From Falsiroseomonas sp041690465 (lineage in GTDB: Bacteria; Pseudomonadota; Alphaproteobacteria; Acetobacterales; Acetobacteraceae), in NCBI RefSeq assembly GCF_041690465.1, contig NZ_JAWLHG010000012.1, forward strand, positions 62,001 through 126,000: a stretch of 64,000 nt of DNA. The letters run 5' to 3'. Both the position numbers and the translations under genes were made by a program. The number at the start of each line of letters is the position of its first letter. The stretch's first letter is position 1. The notes below the pieces were generated by a model. That model did no database searches and was not told the origin of the DNA. It saw nothing but the letters and a program-made list of their open reading frames with translations. Positions 25,759 through 33,872 of this stretch are shown piece by piece.

Positions 25759-26376
25759 CTATCCGGCGGGCGCCGCGGCGGCGGCCTCGGCGGGGCGAGG
25801 TGCAAGGCGGCGGCGCAGCAGGCTGTAGGCGCGGTTGATGTCCTTCAGCCGCTCCTCCGCCTGGCGGTCGCCGCCATTGGCATCGGGGTGATGCCGCTTG
25901 GCGAGTTCCTTCCAGCGCGCCCGCAGCGTGTCGTTGTCAACCGGCCAGACGAGGCCAAGAACGTCCAGCGCGGCGCGCAGTTCGGCCGGTGGCTCGTCGC
26001 GCTTCGGGGTCCGCTCGCGGCGGGATTTGTGCAGCGGGGTGTCGCGCAGCACGCCGAGCGGGTCGCGGACATATTCGCTCTCAAAGGGATTGAAGCCGCC
26101 GAGCCGGCCGAGCGGCCAGGTGGGGCGCTGCCAGCCGGAATCGGAACGGAGCTCATGCTCGATCTCGGCCGGGCCCATGCCCTTGTAGTAGTCCCAGGCA
26201 CGATTGTACTCGCGCACATGCTCCAGGCAGAACCAGCGGTACTGGTTCAGGTGGGCACGGTCGCGCGGCGCACGGAACTCGCCGGCATTGGCGCAGCCCG
26301 GATGCTCGCAGGGGCGCTGCGGCGCCGCCGGCTGCTCCGGGAACCCAAGGAATATGCGCTCGCTCCTGCGTGCCAT
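25759..26376 (-). CDS. J-domain (DnaJ-like) protein upstream of cobS
   Basis: The 205-residue protein carries a C-terminal J-domain: VLGLVWPVDNDTLRARWKELA, HPD motif in KRHHPDANGGD, then DINRAYSLLRRRL. The N-terminal 110 residues have two cysteines and a His (CEHPGCAN, FCLEHVREYN) that could bind zinc, and the sequence ESEYVRDPLGVL. J-domain genes next to cobS are common in alphaproteobacteria, which suggests it may recruit Hsp70 to cobaltochelatase assembly; this has not been shown here. The gap to cobS is 69 bases. Confidence 0.88.
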   Translation of the reverse strand: MARRSERIFLGFPEQPAAPQRPCEHPGCANAGEFRAPRDRAHLNQYRWFCLEHVREYNRAWDYYKGMGPAEIEHELRSDSGWQRPTWPLGRLGGFNPFESEYVRDPLGVLRDTPLHKSRRERTPKRDEPPAELRAALDVLGLVWPVDNDTLRARWKELAKRHHPDANGGDRQAEERLKDINRAYSLLRRRLAPRPAEAAAAAPAG

Positions 26377-26475
26377 CGGTCAGTTATGGGCGCGGGTGCA
26401 GGGGTGCGCAAGGCAGCCGGACGCGGCACCGCCATGCCCTGGCGCAGGGGGGAATTCAGGGGTTAGAACGACCAT

Positions 26476-26763
26476 ATGATAAATAATCGCCGCCGCGCGG
26501 ACCGCATCGCCGAGGCGCTGCGCGCCGCCTTCCCCCCGGCCGAGGTGACGGTTTCCGACGACAGCCACCGCCATGCCGGCCATGCCGGCGCGAGGCCGGA
26601 GGGCGAGACGCATTACAGCGTGCGCGTCGTCTCCCCGGTCTTCGCCGGGATGACCCGCGTTGCGCGCTCCCGCGCGGCGCACGCAGCGCTGGCCGACGAG
26701 TTCGGCACCGGGCTGCACGCCCTGGCGCTGGAGCTGAAGACGCCGGAGGAGGCCGGGCGGTAG
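26476..26763 (+). CDS. bolA: BolA family protein
   Basis: A 95-residue BolA. Family landmarks are DRIAEALRAAFPPAEVTVSDDS, split by turn residues, SHRHAGHAGA (the loop whose His ligates a shared Fe-S cluster with monothiol glutaredoxin), THYSVRVVSP, and RVARSRAAHAAL. It works with Grx in iron sensing or Fe-S trafficking; a glutaredoxin gene is not adjacent. The gene is divergent from the J-domain/cobS operon. The region before the ATG is A+T-rich, in line with a promoter. Confidence 0.92.
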   Translation: MINNRRRADRIAEALRAAFPPAEVTVSDDSHRHAGHAGARPEGETHYSVRVVSPVFAGMTRVARSRAAHAALADEFGTGLHALALELKTPEEAGR

Positions 26764-26789
26764 CAGGATCGCCCCGCCTCCTGCCGCCG

Positions 26790-27398
26790 CTACCGGCTGG
26801 CGACGCGGCGCTGCTCGGGCCGCTCGTCCACCGGCATCATGATGTGGGCATAGGGCGTGCCCTTCCACATCACATAGGGCCCGCCGCCCTCATGCGAGGC
26901 GGGAACGTTGTCCATCGTCGCCGGGTCCGGCGTGATGATCATGATGTGCGGCCCCTCGACCATCCAGTCGTTGTCGGCGGTCGGCTGCGAGGCGGCGGGG
27001 TCGATGTTGCTGGCACCCCCGTCGGGGCTGTCGCCGGCCATCATGTAGGCGAGGCCGATCCCCGTGATGTTCGGCTCCCGCTTGTTGGTCAGCGCATCCA
27101 GGAACTCCATCCATTGCGCGTCCAGGCACATCGGCCCGGCAAAGCCCTGCGGCGCGGGCAGGCAGGTGAAGGCGCCGTCGCCCTCGCGCAGCACATTGCC
27201 CTGGTGGTCCATCACCCGCACGCGGTCGCGCAGCGTCGGCGGCGCGGCGCTGAGGGCGCTCCTGATCATCGCATCCCGGTCGGGCGCCGGCTGGGCGTGC
27301 AATTGCGGCGCCCCCAGCAGGCAGGCGACACCGAGCGCCACGGCGACCGGCCCGAGCCTGGCCCGCCGCGTCCACGAAGGCATGTGCTTGTACCGCAT
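26790..27398 (-). CDS. Secreted protein of unknown function
   Basis: A 202-residue product with a signal peptide ending near LHAQPA. The mature protein contains DRVRVMDHQGNVLREG, CLPAPQGFAGPMC and a C-terminal block with GPHIMIITPDPATMDNVPAS and GGPYVMWKGTPYAHIMMPV. These blocks look like a conserved family of exported proteins in soil proteobacteria, but no function is known to me. Two Cys may form a disulfide. GGAGGAGA lies 5 bases before the ATG, a strong site. It appears to be monocistronic. Confidence 0.75.
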   Translation of the reverse strand: MRYKHMPSWTRRARLGPVAVALGVACLLGAPQLHAQPAPDRDAMIRSALSAAPPTLRDRVRVMDHQGNVLREGDGAFTCLPAPQGFAGPMCLDAQWMEFLDALTNKREPNITGIGLAYMMAGDSPDGGASNIDPAASQPTADNDWMVEGPHIMIITPDPATMDNVPASHEGGGPYVMWKGTPYAHIMMPVDERPEQRRVASR

Positions 27399-27638
27399 GC
27401 AAGTCTCCTCCCTACTTGGTTCGGAAGGCGGAGACGCGCTGACCTGGGCGGTGCGGCGCCTTGGCGCCATGGCGTCGCTCGTCCGACCGCAGCCTCCGCC
27501 TTGGCGGCCCGGGATGAAGCACCCGGAGCCGCCAGCACGCCCGGACACGGCTGCATGCCGCGCAGGGGCATGCCGGAAGGTGCGTCGGCGGAGGGCGGGA
27601 TCAACGCCTCGCCCGGGCACGTTTTCCGGAGGCCGAGC

Positions 27639-28214
27639 CTACTCCTCCGCCTGCGCCTGAGCCCGCTTCACCACCTCGCTGTCCGCCGCATAGGCCAGGC
27701 AGGAGCCGATCGGCAGGCTGCGGCGATAGGGCGGCGGGGTCTCGCCGCGCGCCACGGCCGCCTCGCGCTCGGCGCGCGCCTTGCGCCAGCGCATCGGGCC
27801 GATGGTCTGGAAGGCGACGGTGGCCATCTGCGCCAGCACCTCGCGCAGATGCGTGCAGCCGAGCACGCCGCCGACGCGCTCCTTCACGGCCCGGTTGAAG
27901 CCCGGCCCGATGGTCACGCCGGCCAGCGCGGCGAAGTTCGGTGCCGCCTGCGGGCAGATGGCGTAGGGCGTGGCGTCGGAGGCCGCCTCGCAGCTGCGGA
28001 TCACCATGTCCTCGCCGACGGTCAGCCGCACCCACATGCCGTGCAGCGGCTGGCCGGGCTCGATGGTGCCGCGTTCCATGTTCTCGAAGGCGTAGCTCTT
28101 GGTGTCGGTGAGCTGTGCCTCGATGTCGTAGAGGCCGTCCTCGCGCTGATAGCCGCGCAGGACGATGTCGCGTTGGTGCAGCGGCTTGCGCTGTGCGGGG
28201 GCGGAAAGGGGCAT
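27639..28214 (-). CDS. DUF2889 domain protein
   Basis: The 191-residue cytoplasmic protein fits DUF2889: RDIVLRGYQREDGLYDIEA near the start, DTKSYAF, MWVRLTVGEDMVIRSCEAAS and the C-terminal GCTHLREVLAQMAT. The last motif, CTHL, is the family hallmark. Its function is unknown. It lies 39 bases downstream of aroKB on the same strand and is probably in the same transcript. The C-terminal region ends with CLAYAADSEVVKRA. Confidence 0.85.
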   Translation of the reverse strand: MPLSAPAQRKPLHQRDIVLRGYQREDGLYDIEAQLTDTKSYAFENMERGTIEPGQPLHGMWVRLTVGEDMVIRSCEAASDATPYAICPQAAPNFAALAGVTIGPGFNRAVKERVGGVLGCTHLREVLAQMATVAFQTIGPMRWRKARAEREAAVARGETPPPYRRSLPIGSCLAYAADSEVVKRAQAQAEE

Positions 28215-28253
28215 GGCGCTCGGGCTATCACGCGCAGGCGGCGGCCGCCAAGC

Positions 28254-29990
28254 TCAGGGCGCGCAACCCTCGTCCCGCAGCAGCGCCTCGACCATCGCCT
28301 CCGGCACGTCGCCGGCGGTGAAGCACGCGCCCGGGGCGCGGAACAGCACGAAGCGCATGGCGCCCTCGCGCGCCTTCTTGTCCTTGCGCATCCGCTCGAC
28401 CAGCAGCCGCGTCGAGAAGCCGCGCCCGAGGTCGCCAATCCGCGCCGGCAGCCCGACCGCCTGCAGATGCGCCATCACCCGGGTCGGCCATTCCTGCGCG
28501 CAATGGCCGAGCCGTGCCGACAGCGAGGCGGCAAGCCCAAGCCCCACCGCCACCGCCTCGCCATGCAGCAGCGCGCCGCCATAGCCGCACTCGGCCTCCA
28601 GCGCGTGGCCGAAGGTGTGGCCGAAATTGAGCAGGGCGCGGCCGCCCTCCTCGCTCTCCTCCCGCTCATCGGCGGCCACCACCGTGCCCTTCAGCCGGCA
28701 GGATTCCAGTACGGCATGCGCCAGCGCCTCCGCCTCGCCGGCGACCGCGCGCGGCCCGGCCGCCTCGCACCAGCCCCAAAGCTCCTCCCCGGCGATCAGC
28801 CCGTGCTTGGCAACCTCGGCCCAGCCGGCACGCAGCTCGCGCGGCGGCAGCGTGGCGAGCGTCGCCATGTCGGCCAGCACCAGCTTCGGCTGGTGGAAGG
28901 CGCCGGCGAGGTTCTTTCCGAGCGAGAGGTTGATGCCGGTCTTGCCGCCCACCGAGCTGTCCACCTGCGCCAGCAGCGTGGTCGGCACCTGCACGAAGGG
29001 CAGGCCGCGCAGTGCGATCGCCGCGACGAAGCCGGCGAGATCCCCCACCACCCCGCCGCCGAGCGCGATCACCGCGGTGCGCCGGTCCGCCCCGGCGCCC
29101 AGGATGCCTTCCAGCGCGCCCTGCACCGCGGCCAGGCACTTGGTCGCCTCGCCGGGCGGGACGAGATGCTCGGCCAGGATGGTGAAGCCGGCCGCCTGCA
29201 GCCCTTCGCGCAACGCCGGCAGGTGCAGCCTGGCGACATCCGAATCGCTGACGATCGCGACGCGGCGGGAGGGCAGCACCGGCGAGAGCAGCGTCCCGGC
29301 CCGCGCCAGCAGCCCCTCCCCCACGAGGATGTCATAGCCGCGCTCGCCGAGCCCGACACGCAGGCGCTGCGGCTCGCGATGCGCGCCGATCGCCTCCACC
29401 ACCTTGCGGGTGGTGACCTCGGGGGGTTCGTCGGAGCAGTCCACGGTCACATCGGCCTCGGCAAACAGCGGGTGGCGTGCCACGACAAGGCGCTCGAGCA
29501 CCTCGCGCGGGTCGGCGTTGAGGAACATCGGCCGGTGCTCGCGCCCGGCGACGCGGCGCAGCAGCGCCGCGAGCGGCACGCGCAGCCAGACGGAAACGGC
29601 GCCGGAGCGGCGCACCGCGGCCCGGGTCTGCGCATCGGCGAAGGCGCCGCCGCCGGTGGCCAGCACCAGCGGCGGCCCGGCCAGCAGGCGGGAGATCACG
29701 CGGCGCTCGCCATCGCGGAAATGCGGCTCGCCGTAGCGGGCAAAGATCTCGGTAATCGGCAGGCCGGCGGCGGCCTCGATCTCGGCATCGGCATCCACGA
29801 AGGGCAGGCCTAGGCGGGCGGCGAGGCGGCGGCCGATCGAGGATTTCCCGGCGCCGGGCATGCCGACCAGCACGATGGACCGGCGTTCCACCGCCACGCC
29901 CGGCAGCGCGGGCTCCTCATCCGGCAGGTCCGGCGGGACAGGAATGAGCGACGGCTCGTCCTCGTCCGTCAGGGCGGTGTTGCGTGTCAC
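28254..29990 (-). CDS. aroKB: Bifunctional shikimate kinase/3-dehydroquinate synthase (AroK-AroB fusion)
   Basis: One frame of 578 residues carries two shikimate-pathway enzymes. Residues 38-205 are shikimate kinase: Walker A GMPGAGKSSIGRRLA, the DADAEIE block and LATGGGAF. Residues 215-578 are dehydroquinate synthase: GGGVVGDLAGFVAA, PTTLLAQVDSSVGGKTGIN, and the metal ligands in LLNFGHTFGHALEAE and LLHGEAVAVG. The normal order in bacteria is separate adjacent aroK and aroB; here the stop is lost and a short linker joins them. Such fusions are known in Acetobacteraceae. A GTG start is used; the N-terminal 35 residues are an acidic, non-conserved extension. Confidence 0.93.
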   Translation of the reverse strand: MTRNTALTDEDEPSLIPVPPDLPDEEPALPGVAVERRSIVLVGMPGAGKSSIGRRLAARLGLPFVDADAEIEAAAGLPITEIFARYGEPHFRDGERRVISRLLAGPPLVLATGGGAFADAQTRAAVRRSGAVSVWLRVPLAALLRRVAGREHRPMFLNADPREVLERLVVARHPLFAEADVTVDCSDEPPEVTTRKVVEAIGAHREPQRLRVGLGERGYDILVGEGLLARAGTLLSPVLPSRRVAIVSDSDVARLHLPALREGLQAAGFTILAEHLVPPGEATKCLAAVQGALEGILGAGADRRTAVIALGGGVVGDLAGFVAAIALRGLPFVQVPTTLLAQVDSSVGGKTGINLSLGKNLAGAFHQPKLVLADMATLATLPPRELRAGWAEVAKHGLIAGEELWGWCEAAGPRAVAGEAEALAHAVLESCRLKGTVVAADEREESEEGGRALLNFGHTFGHALEAECGYGGALLHGEAVAVGLGLAASLSARLGHCAQEWPTRVMAHLQAVGLPARIGDLGRGFSTRLLVERMRKDKKAREGAMRFVLFRAPGACFTAGDVPEAMVEALLRDEGCAP

Positions 29991-30039
29991 GATGGCCAAG
30001 GCTAGCACAGCAACGGCAAGACGAGGATCCGCCCCGCCG

Positions 30040-30186
30040 ATGTTCCGCAATCCGGTCCTGCTGCTCGCCGTGATCCTGCTTGGCGCGCTGGCGGTCGGGC
30101 TGCTGGCGGTCGGCGCCTTCCCGCCCGCGGTGGCGCCGCAGCCGGTGGAGCGGCCGATCCCGGCCGAGCGCTTCACGCCCCGCTGA
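30040..30186 (+). CDS. Small single-pass membrane protein
   Basis: A 48-residue protein: MFRNP, then a hydrophobic helix (VLLLAVILLGALAVGLLAVGAF) and a proline-rich tail (PPAVAPQPVERPIPAERFTPR, in two halves). It probably sits in the inner membrane with the tail outside. It lies 15 bases before xerD on the same strand and 49 bases from the divergent aroKB start. The codon pattern looks coding, and the same pattern of a tiny TM protein before a recombinase gene is plausible as an operon. Confidence 0.55.
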   Translation: MFRNPVLLLAVILLGALAVGLLAVGAFPPAVAPQPVERPIPAERFTPR

Positions 30187-30201
30187 TCCGCTTCCCGCCG
30201 C

Positions 30202-31080
30202 GTGGACCGCCATGTCGAATCCTTCCTCGAGATGCTGGCCGCGGAGCGTGGCGCGGCGCGCAACACCATCGCCGCCTATGCCGCCGACCTGGCGGATTTC
30301 GGTGCGCATGCGATCGGCCGCGGCATCGGCCCGGCCGAGGCGGGGCCGGAGCTGGTGCAATCCTACCTGCACGGGTTGAGTGCGGCCGGGTTCTCGGCGC
30401 GCACCGCGGCGCGGCGGCTCTCCGCCCTGCGGCAGTTCTTCCGGTTCCTGGCGCGCGAGGGCGTGCGCGCCGACGACCCGACGGAGCTCACCGAAAGCCC
30501 GCGCCTGCCGGCGAGCCTGCCCAAGGCGCTGTCGGAAGCCGAGGTGGCGGCGCTGATCGAAGGCGCCGCGCGGCTGCCCGGCAAGCGCGGCCCGCTCGCC
30601 GTGGCGCTGCTCGAACTGCTCTATGTCAGCGGCCTCCGCGTCAGCGAGCTGGTCGCGCTGCATGCCGGCGCGCTACGCGCGGATGCGCCGATGGTCGCGG
30701 TGCTGGGCAAGGGGGCGAAGGAGCGGCTGGTGCCGATCTCCGCCCGCGCGCGGCAGGCTGCGCTGGCCGCGCGCGGAGAACCGAAGAAACCCTCGCGCTG
30801 GCTGTTCCCCTCGCGCGCGGCGGGCGGCCACATCACCCGCCAGGCGGTCGGCGTGGTGCTCAAGGATGCGGCGATCGCGGCCGGGCTGGATCCGGAGCGC
30901 GTCAGCCCGCATGTGCTGCGCCATTCCTTCGCGACGCATCTGCTCGGGCGTGGCGCCGACCTGCGCAGCCTGCAGATGCTGCTCGGCCATGCCGACATCG
31001 CCACGACGCAGATCTATACCAAGGTGATGGAAGAGCACCTGCGCCGCACGGTGGAGGCGCACCACCCGTTGGCCGGCTGA
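30202..31080 (+). CDS. xerD: Site-specific tyrosine recombinase XerD
   Basis: A 292-residue XerC/D-type recombinase. The N-terminal SAM-like DNA-binding domain (VESFLEMLAAERGAARNTIAAY, in two pieces) is followed by the catalytic domain with Arg in SGLRVSELVAL, Lys in GKGAKERLVPI, HVLRHSFATHLL (HxxR), LGHADIATTQIYTKV (His and Tyr nucleophile). Together with XerC it resolves chromosome dimers at dif. XerD is preferred over XerC from the overall pattern. The start is GTG. No dif-like site was recognised nearby, so it is a housekeeping gene rather than part of a mobile element. Confidence 0.9.
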   Translation: MDRHVESFLEMLAAERGAARNTIAAYAADLADFGAHAIGRGIGPAEAGPELVQSYLHGLSAAGFSARTAARRLSALRQFFRFLAREGVRADDPTELTESPRLPASLPKALSEAEVAALIEGAARLPGKRGPLAVALLELLYVSGLRVSELVALHAGALRADAPMVAVLGKGAKERLVPISARARQAALAARGEPKKPSRWLFPSRAAGGHITRQAVGVVLKDAAIAAGLDPERVSPHVLRHSFATHLLGRGADLRSLQMLLGHADIATTQIYTKVMEEHLRRTVEAHHPLAG

Positions 31081-31156
31081 GTTGATGCGGCAACGGCTTG
31101 CAGCCGGGCCGCCGGGTGGTATCAAGTCGCCTCGAAGCAATTGGGAGCAAGAGGCA

Positions 31157-32083
31157 ATGCGCGCAGCGGTCCTGGCCAGCGTGGCCCTGCTCTGCACCGC
31201 GGGGCTCGCGGCGGCCCAGAAGGGCCAGGTCGCGCCCAGCGGGCCGAACCTGACGGCGGAGGCGCGCTACGCGACGGTGAGCCTCAATGCCGGCTTCATG
31301 CCCGACCCGCACGAGGTGCGCGTCGAGGCGGGCGGCGACATGGATGCCTCGGCTGCGCAGCTCGGCCCCGAATGCGTCGGCTGGATCGACCCGTCGCGGG
31401 CCGATGTGACGCTTACCTACACGGCCGGGCAGTTCCCGCTCTACATCTCCGCCGCCTCGCAGGCCGACACCACCCTGGTGGTGCGCGATCCCTCCGGGCA
31501 GTGGCACTGCAACGACGACATGACCGGGGTGGACCCGGGCCTGGTTCTGCAGCGGCCCGCCTCCGGCGAGTACCGCATCTGGGTCGGCACGCTGGATCGC
31601 GGCCAGCCGCAGCAGGCGACCCTGCGCATCTCGGAGGAGCTGCCGCGGGCCGCCCGCGCCACCGCGCAGCCGCCGAACATCACGGAGCCGGCGCGCTATG
31701 CGACGGTGAGCCTCAACGCCGGCTTCATGCCCGACCCGCATCAGGTGGGCGTCGAGGCCGGCGGCGAGCTCGATGTGAGCAATGCCGGCCTCGGCGCCGA
31801 CTGCGTCGGCTGGATCGACCCGTCGCGGGCCGATGTGACGCTGAACTACACGGCGGGGGAGTTCCCGCTGTATTTCTCCGCCACCTCCTCCGCCGACACG
31901 ACCCTGGTGGTGCGCGACCCCTCCGGCGCCTGGCACTGCAACGACGACCTGGCCGGGCTCGATCCCGGCGTGATCCTGCAGCGGCCGCCATCGGGCGAGT
32001 ACCGCATCTGGATCGGCACGGTGGAGCAAGGGCGCGCGCAGAAGGCCACGCTGCGCATCTCCGAGGAGCCGCCGCGGCGCTGA
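31157..32083 (+). CDS. Secreted protein with two tandem near-identical domains (PPC-like)
   Basis: The 308-residue protein has a signal peptide (cleavage near GLAAAQ) and two copies of a domain of about 130 residues, at roughly 36-150 and 179-300. Each runs ARYATVSLNAGFMPDPH, VGWIDPSRADVTL, FPLY, DTTLVVRDPSG, WHCNDD, PASGEYRIWVGT or the like, then ATLRISE. The copies are 143 codons apart and nearly identical in DNA as well. The DTTL-DPSG-NDD pattern resembles the pre-peptidase C-terminal (PPC) beta-sandwich with a Ca-binding loop, here without any peptidase. Each copy has two Cys. GAGG precedes the ATG. Confidence 0.85.
   Translation: MRAAVLASVALLCTAGLAAAQKGQVAPSGPNLTAEARYATVSLNAGFMPDPHEVRVEAGGDMDASAAQLGPECVGWIDPSRADVTLTYTAGQFPLYISAASQADTTLVVRDPSGQWHCNDDMTGVDPGLVLQRPASGEYRIWVGTLDRGQPQQATLRISEELPRAARATAQPPNITEPARYATVSLNAGFMPDPHQVGVEAGGELDVSNAGLGADCVGWIDPSRADVTLNYTAGEFPLYFSATSSADTTLVVRDPSGAWHCNDDLAGLDPGVILQRPPSGEYRIWIGTVEQGRAQKATLRISEEPPRR
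31264..32067 (+). repeat. In-frame tandem duplication inside the PPC-like gene
   Basis: Bases from 31264 recur from 31693, an offset of 429 bases (143 codons). The first 48 bases of the two units differ at only two positions, and later blocks such as GTGCGCGAyCCCTCCGG are also shared. The close DNA match suggests recent duplication or gene conversion. Confidence 0.85.
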
Positions 32084-32105
32084 GGCATCGCCGCGCGTGG
32101 GCGGA

Positions 32106-32831
32106 TCAGCCCACGCGCAGCAGCGCCGGGCCCTCCACGCGCAGCCACTCCACGGCGCCGTCGCGGTGCGGCGTCAGTTCCGCCACCAGCGCCCAGAAGC
32201 GCGGCGAGTGGTTCAGCTCGCGCAGATGCGCGACCTCATGCGCGACGACGTAATCGGTCACCCATTCCGGCGCCATCACCAGCCGCCAGGAAAAGGCCAG
32301 CGTGCCATCCGGCGCGCAGCTTCCCCAACGGCTGCGCGTGTCCTTCACGCGGATCGCCCGCGGCTTCACGCCGAGCGCGGCCGCATGCGGCAGGGTGAGC
32401 ACGCCGATGCGCCGCCGCGCCTCGACCCGCAGGAAATCCGTGACGCGGCGGCGGAGGAATTCGCGCGCGCCGGTGACCACTATCGCCTTGCCGTCCAGGA
32501 AGGCGCCGCCGCGCGCGCGCGGCTCATGGCGGATCACATGCGCCTCGCCGCCCAGCAGCAACTCGGTGTCCGGCGCGAATTCCACCGCGGGCGAGAGCGC
32601 GGCAAGCCGCTCGCGGATCCAGGTTTCGTGCTCGCGGATCAGTGCCAGGCCGGCGCGGCGCCCGCTGCGTGGCGGCAGCGTCACCACCACCGTGCCGCTG
32701 CGCGGGCAGACCATCAGGCTGACGCGGCGCGCGCGCGTGGAGGCACGCCAGCGCACGGGAATCGCCACCGCAGGCGCCAGCGCGCCGCGTGGCGTCGGCA
32801 GCTTCACGGTCTCCGAATCGGGGAAGGGCAT
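32106..32831 (-). CDS. YgjP-like zinc metallopeptidase (DUF45/WLM, SprT-like)
   Basis: A 241-residue protein of the YgjP/UPF0758-like DUF45 group. N-terminal beta-rich part: SARRVSLMVCPRSGTVVVTLP-like text (ARRVSLMVCPRSGTVVVTLP). The conserved core is RSRWGSCAPDGTLAFSWRL and the zinc motif AHEVAHLRELNHSPRFW (HExxH plus a downstream His). It is probably a cytoplasmic metalloprotease or a minigluzincin-like enzyme. The target is unknown. The start at MPFPDSE is chosen; MLGAMPFP begins four codons earlier. It is convergent with the PPC-like gene and divergent from the EamA transporter. Confidence 0.87.
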   Translation of the reverse strand: MPFPDSETVKLPTPRGALAPAVAIPVRWRASTRARRVSLMVCPRSGTVVVTLPPRSGRRAGLALIREHETWIRERLAALSPAVEFAPDTELLLGGEAHVIRHEPRARGGAFLDGKAIVVTGAREFLRRRVTDFLRVEARRRIGVLTLPHAAALGVKPRAIRVKDTRSRWGSCAPDGTLAFSWRLVMAPEWVTDYVVAHEVAHLRELNHSPRFWALVAELTPHRDGAVEWLRVEGPALLRVG

Positions 32832-32907
32832 AGCGCCTAACATGGCGCGGCGCACCCACCTCAGGCAACGGCTTGACAGTCGCCGCGCCCTGACAGCGTG
32901 TGCCGCG

Positions 32908-33792
32908 ATGCCGCGCCTGCTGCGCAACCTCGCCATGATGATCGCCGTCGGCACGCTGTGGGGGCTCACGCCGGCCATGGGCAAGCTGGCCTTGGCAGAG
33001 GGCATGCGGCCACTCGGCGTTGCCTCCATCTCCGCCGCCGTCGCCGCTTCCGTGCTGTTCGGCGTTGCATTCGTCCGCGGCCAGGCGCCGCCGATGGACC
33101 GCGCGCATATCCGCCAATACGTCGCCGGCGGCGTGGTGGGCCTGGCCTTCGCGCATCTCTTCGCCTTCACCGGCCTGCAGCGCGTGCCGGCGGGCCTCTT
33201 CGCACTGATGGTGCCGCTCTCCGGCCTGTTCACCATGCTGTTCTTCGCGCTGGCCGGGATCGAGCGCGCGACAGCGGTGCGGCTGATCGGCAGCGCGGTC
33301 GGCATGGCGGGCGTGGCGCTGGCGATGGCGCCGGGGGCGGCCCTGCCGGATCCTGCCCTGCTGCCCTGGGCGGCGATCATGCTGCTGACGCCGGTGTGCT
33401 ACGCGGCGTCCAACCTGTTCTCGGTGAAGTTCGCGGTGCGCGGCACGCCGCCGCTGGCGCAGGCTTCCGGCACGGTGATCTTCGCCGCCCTCGGCGCCGC
33501 GGTGATCGCCTGGCCGCTCGGCCATATCGGCCTGCCGCCGCGCGCCGGCATCGCCCTGCTGCTGCTGGGGCAGGGCATCGCGACGGCGGTCGCATACATG
33601 CTGTATTTCCGACTGCTGGTGAATGCGGGCGGCGTGTTCACCAGCCAGGCCGCTTATGTCATCACGCTGGCCGGGCTGTTCTGGGGCTTCCTGCTGTTCG
33701 ACGAGGTGCCGGGATGGCTGACCATCCCGGCGGCGTCGCTGATCTTCGGCGGCGTCGCGCTGGTGACGCTGGCGCCGCGTCCCGCGCGCTGA
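32908..33792 (+). CDS. DMT superfamily transporter (EamA family)
   Basis: A 294-residue membrane protein with ten hydrophobic segments in two EamA repeats: WGLTPAMGKLAL starts the first, CYAASNLFSVKFA opens the second, and FTSQAAYVITLAGLFWGFLLFDE near the end (split at AYVIT) is the typical conserved region. Members export metabolites such as amino acids or drugs; the substrate cannot be predicted. It may start at 32908; an upstream ATG at 32842 would overlap the start region of the metallopeptidase gene. It is followed by a small secreted-protein gene on the same strand. Confidence 0.88.
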   Translation: MPRLLRNLAMMIAVGTLWGLTPAMGKLALAEGMRPLGVASISAAVAASVLFGVAFVRGQAPPMDRAHIRQYVAGGVVGLAFAHLFAFTGLQRVPAGLFALMVPLSGLFTMLFFALAGIERATAVRLIGSAVGMAGVALAMAPGAALPDPALLPWAAIMLLTPVCYAASNLFSVKFAVRGTPPLAQASGTVIFAALGAAVIAWPLGHIGLPPRAGIALLLLGQGIATAVAYMLYFRLLVNAGGVFTSQAAYVITLAGLFWGFLLFDEVPGWLTIPAASLIFGGVALVTLAPRPAR

Positions 33793-33872
33793 CGCGCCCA
33801 ACCGGCCGCCGGCAGCGGCGCAACCCCGCATCGCGCCGCGCGTCCAGACCGCATGAAGGCGTGGAGGACAGC

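Noticed and set aside
22780..26466. A 1228-codon open frame on the plus strand
   Set aside because: It lies antisense to cobT, cobS and the J-domain gene, all of which have strong family motifs. Its product is His/Arg/Leu-rich and matches nothing.
27399..27638. Possible hairpin GCATGCC/GGCATGC in the gap before the DUF2889 gene
   Set aside because: It is a seven-base stem without a T-run, expected by chance at this base composition.
26844..29813. A 989-codon open frame on the plus strand
   Set aside because: It lies antisense to the secreted protein, DUF2889 and aroKB genes. The real genes are on the minus strand.
30202..31080. The tyrosine recombinase as a sign of an integrated element
   Set aside because: It matches XerD in length and motifs, its neighbours are housekeeping genes, and no attachment site or phage gene is adjacent.
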